From Auxenochlorella pyrenoidosa (lineage: Eukaryota; Chlorophyta; Trebouxiophyceae; Chlorellales; Chlorellaceae): a stretch of DNA of 12,435 nt. The notes under the pieces were generated by a model, which made no database searches, was not told where the DNA came from, and worked only from the letters and a program-made list of their open reading frames with translations. Both the position numbers and the translations under genes were made by a program. The stretch is from NCBI GenBank assembly GCA_001430745.1, contig KQ482030.1, positions 143,474 to 155,908 of the forward strand, given 5' to 3'. This document shows positions 7,826 through 12,435 of the stretch, in pieces (the first letter of the stretch is position 1; each line of letters begins with the position of its first letter).

Positions 7826-10800
7826 ATGCCATCCCGCCCAGGCACACGCTCTGGCCCAAAGGCTGGTGCACAGAAGACTGCGCCGCCACCGCCGGGCTCT
7901 GCGGCCCCCCGCGGCAGCGGAGCCACAGCAGACTCCGGTGCAGCAGCTGATGATGGCGCAGACAGCAGCATCCGCGTGGTGCTGCGCGTGCGGCCACCCA
8001 TCAAGCAAGAGCTGTCAGGGGTGCGCTGCAAGCACCTGCGTGCAGGTCAGTCGCTCGGTCAACTGATTGGTCAGCACCCCTCCTGCGTTCGCCCGCTGCT
8101 TGGCATGCGGTGCCGGGGGCGGGGACCTGCCACCCACTGCCGCCTGCCGATGCTTGGGTGCAGGTACTAGGCAGTCAGGCGGTGCGCGTGGCACCTCCAT
8201 CCTCCTCAGCGCTGGCAGCGGGATCGGATCCCCACCTGTTTTCCTTTGACCACGTGGCAGGCGAGGGGGCGGACCAGGAGGCCATCTTCCGTGGTGGGTG
8301 CTGTCAGGGGCCGCGACACGGCTTCGCTTGCTGCGCATGCGGGCGTGGCCGGCAGGCAGCCACCCGCTGGGGTGGAACGCGGGTCTGCTGCTCTGTGCCA
8401 GTGCTGGTGGCTGGCCTCCAATGCGCGCCTGCCTTCAAGCCCTGCCCTCCTCGCCACCCGCCGCAGCGCTTGCCGGTTTGGCTGGCTGGCTGCCTGCCTG
8501 TGCGCCAGCAGCATCTTGCGCGCACAGCTCAAGCTTACCCCAGCCGCTCAGGCACGTGCCCTGCAATCCCAGCTCCCTATGCGCTTCAACCATCCACTTG
8601 CCCCTGCCCGTCCGCGCAGAGGCGGGCAGGTTCATTGTTGACAACTGCGTGGCTGGCTACAACGGCTGCCTCTTTGCCTGTGAGACTTGGTTGCTAGGCT
8701 GGGAACGCCGTTTGCTCAGGCAGCTGTGCAACCCCTGCATTTGCAATCAGTCTCTGGTGCCGCCGTGCGGCCGGGATGGCTCAGGTAGATGGAAATACGC
8801 AAACCCTGTTTTCTGACGCGCAACCCCTGTGCGCCTGCCACCCTGCCCTGCAGATGGCCAGACGGGCAGCGGCAAAACTTACACCATGATGGGGGCAGAG
8901 GAGGGTGGTGCCAGCGGTCGTGGCGACGCCGGCCGTGGCCTCATCCAGCGCGTGTTTGAGGACCTCTTTGCGCGGCTGGCCAAGGTGCTGGGGGTGGCCT
9001 CATGCGTCTGTCGCGCGCCCGCTCGCTGGCTGCATTGCAGCAGCTCTGAAACCATGTGCTCGCCCCGCCCCGGCGGGTCCTTGGTGCGGTGCCATGGGGG
9101 CAGTGTGAGGGCGCTCCCAACTTGGCGCAGCCCGCTCTCAACCACTCCTGCAGGAAAAGGGCGCCAAGTACCTGCTCGAGTGCTCCTTCCTCGAGATCTA
9201 CAACGAGGTGGGCGCTGGCATGGTAGCGCTGGGCGCTCGTAAGCCGTGCTGGTCATTTGGCTCTAACGGGGCACAGTTGGTGCAGTGCGGTGAACGGCAG
9301 CAGCAGGTGTACGCGTCAAGGCGGCTTTTGCCCTTGCGGCTGCCGTCCCACTGGCGCCACTCTCCATTCGCAGCAGCGCACATGCCCGCACACCCTGCAA
9401 CCTCTCTCCATGCTGTCCACAGACCATCAACGACCTGATTGAGCCCTCCCGCAGCAACCTTCAAGTGCGGGAGAGCGCTGAGGGGCCGTTTGTGCCCAAC
9501 CTGAGCATACACCCGGTGCAGAGCGGTGCGCTGGTGCAGAGTTCAAAGAAGAGGCAGGCTGCTCGGTCTGAGCCTGGGCACCAGTGCTGTGTCAGGCAGC
9601 GGGATCTTGAATAGCATGCTGGTGCTACCAGGGGAGGGTGTGGTGCCATGCCATGCGTGCTGTGGGCCGTGGCGACACCCTGGGCACGCAGCGAGCGGCA
9701 CCTGCCCATGCGCTCCTGGCCACACACAGCCTGGCCCGCTGTGCCTGCCTGCCAGCCGGCTGCAGTGGGGGACGTGGTGGCCCTGCTACGCAGGGGGCAG
9801 GCCAACCGCCGCGTGGCCGAGACAAACACCAACGAGCGGTCCAGCAGGTCGTACAGGCGAGGACAGGCATGGGCGCGGTGGGGGGTGATGCTACAGTGCA
9901 GCCCAAGCTGCACCGTCACAGCTGTTGCAACTGCTCTGCTGCACTGTTGCAACTGCTCTGCTGCACTGCACACGCCCACGCCGTTCATGCCTGCATTGCA
10001 TGGCTCTCTCGCTGCCCACGCGACCTGCATGCTAAGCCTGGGGACGCGAGTTGCTCCGCCTGCCCTGCAGCGTGTTCACCTGCTGGCTGCAGAGCAGGGC
10101 GGTGGACGTCAGCGGCGTGCAGACCACCAGGCGCGCCCGGCTGCACCTCGTTGACGTGGCAGGTGGGAATGGCAGGCTGGTGGCAACGCTCTTTGAGGGA
10201 AGCCCGTGCTCAGGGCGGTTGCGTCTTGTGCATTGCTGTGAGAAGTGGCTGTCAAGTGGCTGGAAAGGGCTGCATCCAGCGGGAGTGGTCTGTCAGGGCG
10301 CCTGTCTGGCTGGCAGGCAGGTAAAGGCACGGGGCGCGCGCGGCAGGCCACGCAACTTGCTGTGTGAGGCTTCTGTCTACGTGGCGCAGCCCTGTGGGTG
10401 CGGTCCATCTCAGTCCATCCCCGTTGCTGCTGCAGGCAGCGAGCGGCAGAAGGCCAGCGGGGGGAGCGGCTGAAGGAGGCGACCGCTATCAACAGCAGCC
10501 TGTCTGTGCTGGGCAACGTCATCATGCGCCTGGCCGACCGGCAGCAGGTGAGTCGGGGCAGAGACGTGCAGCAAAAGGGATGATGTGATGAGGCATTTGC
10601 AGCAGTCATGCCAGCTTGGCATGCGCCGGAGCCTTTTCGAATGCGCTAACTCGTCGGCTGCTGTTTGCTTGTGATGCCTGCCAGGGCCGGGCGCGGCACA
10701 TCCCGTACCGAGACTCACGGCTCACCTTCCTGCTGCAAGACTCGCTGGGGGGCAACTCCAAGACTTGCCTGGTGCGCTGGCCATGCTGTGGGCATGCTGG

Positions 10801-11666
10801 GTGGAGGCCTGCTGTGGGTACTGCCGGCACTGCTGCCTGGTGTGGATCTGCACAGCCGGCACATGCAGGCCAGGCCGCAGGTGCAGCCCCGTCGCCAGGT
10901 GCTGCCAGGACTTGTGCTCGCTCGCACATTGCTCTGCACAAAGAAATCCTAATGGCATCGCCCGCCTGTGGCCACCCTGCTGCCCCACCTCAACTGGCCT
11001 TGCCGCCGCAGGTTGCCAATGTGTCGCCGGCATCCGTCAACCTGGGGGAGACGCTGTCCACGCTGCGCTTTGCGGACCAGGCCAAGCACATCCGCAGCCA
11101 GGTGGGTGCGGGCATTGGGTGTTCTGCCCAACCACGCTGGTCGGCGGCATAGTTTCACGGGTGTCTGTGGTGTTGGGCGGGCTGAGGACGCCTCTGCGTT
11201 GCGTGAAGCCGAGCCGCTTGCGGCTGATTGGTTGCTCACACGCTTGGGCACCATCTATGCTGGGCAGTGCCAGCCTGCATGCGCCTCCCATGTGCTGCGC
11301 CTGCCCGCCCGCCCGCCATGGTGGCGCGCGGCCTGTGGTGCGGGTCGGCTGCAACTGTTCTCGGCATCGCTTTGAAGCAACGTGTCCTGCACTGCTGCCT
11401 CCTCTCCCTGCTTGGGGCCCCATCAGGCGGCGGTGAACGAGGACACCGACGACCGGGAGGCCCTCAGGCGCAAGGTCAGGCGGCTGCAGGAGGAGCTGGC
11501 GGTGGCGCGGCAGCAGGCCGGCCAGGGCCAGCCGCAGTTCATCGTTCGCCGACTCTGCTGCTGCTTCGTGCCGGTGCGCCCCCGCGCGCGCCAGGTGCAC
11601 CCGTCGTCGCCCAGTCGTGCGGCAGATGGCGGGTCAGATCGAGCTTGCCAGGCATTAGGCAGGTAG
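7826..11666 (+). CDS. Kinesin motor protein, kinesin-12-like; apparent frameshift in exon 9; 3' end uncertain
   Basis: Exons: 7826-8020, 8164-8293, 8620-8679, 8854-8984, 9154-9207, 9423-9525, 9766-9856, 10071-10162, 10436-10547, 10685-10771, 11012-11101 and 11427-11666 (TAG). The ATG at 7826 is the first after an in-frame TAG at 7778. After a low-complexity N-terminus come VLRVRPP (about 52-58), the P-loop [14 protein letters not shown] (129-142, formed across a splice), switch [10 protein letters not shown] (247-255), switch II LVDVAGSE (281-288), [12 protein letters not shown], and [19 protein letters not shown]. The [12 protein letters not shown] neck runs into AAVNED and a short coiled coil. 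VFTC after switch I and the AVNED neck resemble kinesin-12 (KIF15, plant POK/PAKRP1), plus-end motors of spindle and division plane. One base appears missing at 10459-10464. Intron 7 appears to use a GC donor. The predicted product is about 461 residues if the frame is restored, short for kinesin-12, so further exons may exist. Confidence 0.85.
9923..9966. repeat. Perfect 22-bp tandem duplication in kinesin intron 7
   Basis: Two identical 22-bp units (each beginning TGTTGCAACTGC) lie head to tail at 9923-9944 and 9945-9966, inside the intron 9857-10070. The absence of any difference suggests a recent duplication or an assembly artefact. Confidence 0.85.
10459..10464 (+). other. Run of six G at the point of frame loss in kinesin exon 9
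   Basis: Upstream of the run the frame reads GSERQKASG, the conserved switch II continuation. Downstream, [20 protein letters not shown] is in the frame one base back. Without a shift the reading frame meets TGA at 10471. An extra G, or a -1 slip on the run, restores the motor domain. The product would still be two residues shorter here than the common SGAxGERL pattern, so a deletion of seven bases is another possibility. Confidence 0.75.
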
Positions 11667-11832
11667 CGCGCGCGAATGCCTGCTTGACCTGGCACGCCGC
11701 CTGCCGTTGCGCTTCCACCTGCATCAAGGTGTGTTGCTCCTTGTCGTTGCAACTGGCAGATTTGAATCAGTGGTCCAGACAGGCAAGGCTAGAGGTCCAC
11801 ACAGGCAATGTTGCAGAAGGTGTTGGTACATG

Positions 11833-11837
11833 TGTAA
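11833..11837 (+). terminator. TGTAA polyadenylation signal, probable 3' end of kinesin mRNA
   Basis: TGTAA is the standard poly(A) signal of many green algae. This one lies 167 bp after the TAG that closes the last supported kinesin exon, a reasonable 3' UTR length. It is the only copy noticed downstream of that gene, and it modestly supports the gene ending at 11666. Confidence 0.45.
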
Positions 11838-12194
11838 GAATCCTAGTGAATCCAACCGGGCATGCATGAGTGGCCGCCACAAGCAGTCGCAGCAAAGCCT
11901 TGGTAGGAATTCCAGGGCAGTAGCAACGCCATGCATAAGGAAGTGGCTACATGAGCCAGCAGCGGACATGTGTACGAGCATGAGGCAAAGGCCAAACAAC
12001 AGCATGTAGCGCAGTGCAAGCAACCGCTGTCCCATCCGCCACGGGAAGCGAGGGTGGGTTGAGGAGCTTAAACATGACCAGTTGCTCGAGCTGACTCTCT
12101 CATGGCAGGCATTTCGTGCTCTTTTTTTCAGAACACAAAGAAGAAATTCGCCTTGAAGAAAATGAAGGCGGCAAAAACAGGCTTTCCAGTTGGG

Positions 12195-12198
12195 AAAA
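12195..12198 (-). terminator. RNA polymerase III T-run terminator for tRNA-His
   Basis: Four T on the minus strand lie 10 nt past the discriminator base of the tRNA. This is the minimal usual Pol III termination signal at a typical distance, and it supports the tRNA gene being a genuine transcription unit. Confidence 0.6.
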
Positions 12199-12207
12199 GT
12201 GTTTCGC

Positions 12208-12316
12208 TGTCTTTGCAGGGGATCGATCCCTGGTCTCGTCGGCACTGCAAGTAGTCCCCTTTCGGGGGTTGTGGACTGTACCACAACGACGTGTGCTACC
12301 ACTGCACCACAAAGAC
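12208..12316 (-). tRNA. tRNA-His (anticodon GTG) with 38-nt intron
   Basis: On the minus strand the sequence folds into a full cloverleaf. Acceptor stem GTCTTTG/CAAAGAC pairs 12316-12310 with 12215-12209, with discriminator A at 12208. D stem GTGC/GCAC has loop AGTGGTA. Anticodon stem CGTCG/CGACG is 12291-12287 with 12241-12237. T stem CAGGG/CCCTG has loop ATCGATC. The spliced anticodon loop is TTGTGGC, giving anticodon GTG at 12284-12282, flanked as in other eukaryotic tRNA-His. A box TGGTGCAGTGG matches the consensus perfectly. The B box has A in place of T54. The intron (12280-12243) sits after position 37, the canonical site, and contains CCACAAC (12274-12268), able to pair with GTTGTGG of the anticodon region, then a CCCC-GAAA-GGGG hairpin. 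A G is encoded at position -1. Mature length is 71 nt without CCA. Confidence 0.85.
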
Positions 12317-12367
12317 CGGTCCGCTCGGCGAGCGGTGCGGATGATGCACACATCTCTGATTTCACGG

Positions 12368-12375
12368 TATATATA
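12368..12375. promoter_or_regulatory. TATATATA element upstream of tRNA-His
   Basis: A palindromic TATATATA lies 52 bp before the tRNA 5' end on the minus strand. In plants, TATA-like elements upstream assist tRNA gene transcription, usually nearer -30. On the plus strand it lies only 8 bp before the ATG at 12384, too close to act as an ordinary TATA box for that ATG. Its role is therefore uncertain. Confidence 0.35.
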
Positions 12376-12383
12376 GGTGAAAA

Positions 12384-12435
12384 ATGTTTTTTCGACAGTT
12401 GCCCTGGGCGCTGCTTGCTGTCCCCCTGCTTGCTG
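12384..12435 (+). CDS. Possible start of a secreted or membrane protein gene, cut by window end
   Basis: An ATG in an A-rich context (GAAAAATG) opens a frame of 17 codons, up to the window edge, reading MFFRQLPWALLAVPLLA. A basic residue followed by a hydrophobic stretch is typical of a signal peptide. With so few codons this could be chance, or part of an intron, since TTTTTTCGACAG before TTGCCC also resembles an acceptor. No function can be assigned. Confidence 0.3.
   Translation, partial: MFFRQLPWALLAVPLLA

Larger units (their letters stand above)
11667..12207. other. Region between kinesin and tRNA, no firm gene
   Basis: The stretch is less GC-rich than the genes. It contains a TGTAA signal, then a purine-rich block after 12131 preceded by a T-run and CAG that resembles a splice acceptor. 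Open frames here (for example minus 11724-12365, which runs through the tRNA) lack recognisable motifs. Additional kinesin 3' exons could hide here, for example near 11760 or 12131, but no phase-consistent model stood out. Confidence 0.5.

Noticed and set aside
11724..12365. 213-codon minus-strand open frame with hydrophobic stretch
   Set aside because: It runs straight through the tRNA-His gene and has no recognisable domain; probably spurious.

Overview
The window looks like nuclear DNA of a GC-rich, intron-dense green alga, probably a chlorophyte and perhaps a trebouxiophyte such as a Chlorella relative. The reasons are short exons with C/T-rich acceptors, a plastid-type inactive FtsH relative (FtsHi), a kinesin resembling the plant and algal kinesin-12 group, a TGTAA polyadenylation signal, and a secreted GH18 chitinase with hevein modules. 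Species cannot be named from sequence alone. All gene models were assembled by hand from splice-site phase and protein family motifs.

Layout. (1) Positions 1-1734, plus strand: the last five exons of an FtsH-like pseudoprotease whose zinc-binding HEAGH motif is destroyed. (2) 1735-2518: a non-coding gap between two converging genes. (3) 2519-6844, minus strand: a complete 15-exon chitinase gene of 498 codons, with signal peptide, GH18 catalytic domain and two C-terminal hevein-like (CBM18-like) modules. (4) 6845-7825: a shared upstream region between divergent start codons, with a perfect E2F-type motif. (5) 7826-11666, plus strand: a kinesin motor gene of about 12 exons, kinesin-12-like, with one apparent single-base frameshift in a run of six G and an unusually short tail. 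(6) 11667-12207: a poorly understood stretch with a TGTAA signal and a purine-rich block behind a strong acceptor-like site. (7) 12208-12316, minus strand: a tRNA-His(GTG) gene with a 38-nt intron that can pair with its own anticodon, followed by a Pol III T-run. (8) 12384 to the end: possibly the first codons of another secreted-protein gene.

How the genes may relate. The FtsHi protein would act at the plastid envelope or thylakoid as part of an AAA motor. The chitinase would be secreted and act on wall polymer. The kinesin would work in spindle or division-plane microtubules. The divergent chitinase/kinesin pair could be co-expressed at cell division, but this is inference.

The most unusual property is splicing. 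Six of the 29 complete introns I could place (1 of 4, 4 of 14 and 1 of 11 in the three genes) appear to begin with GC rather than GT, almost all in the context CAG|GC. This is far above the roughly 1 percent usual in plants and animals.
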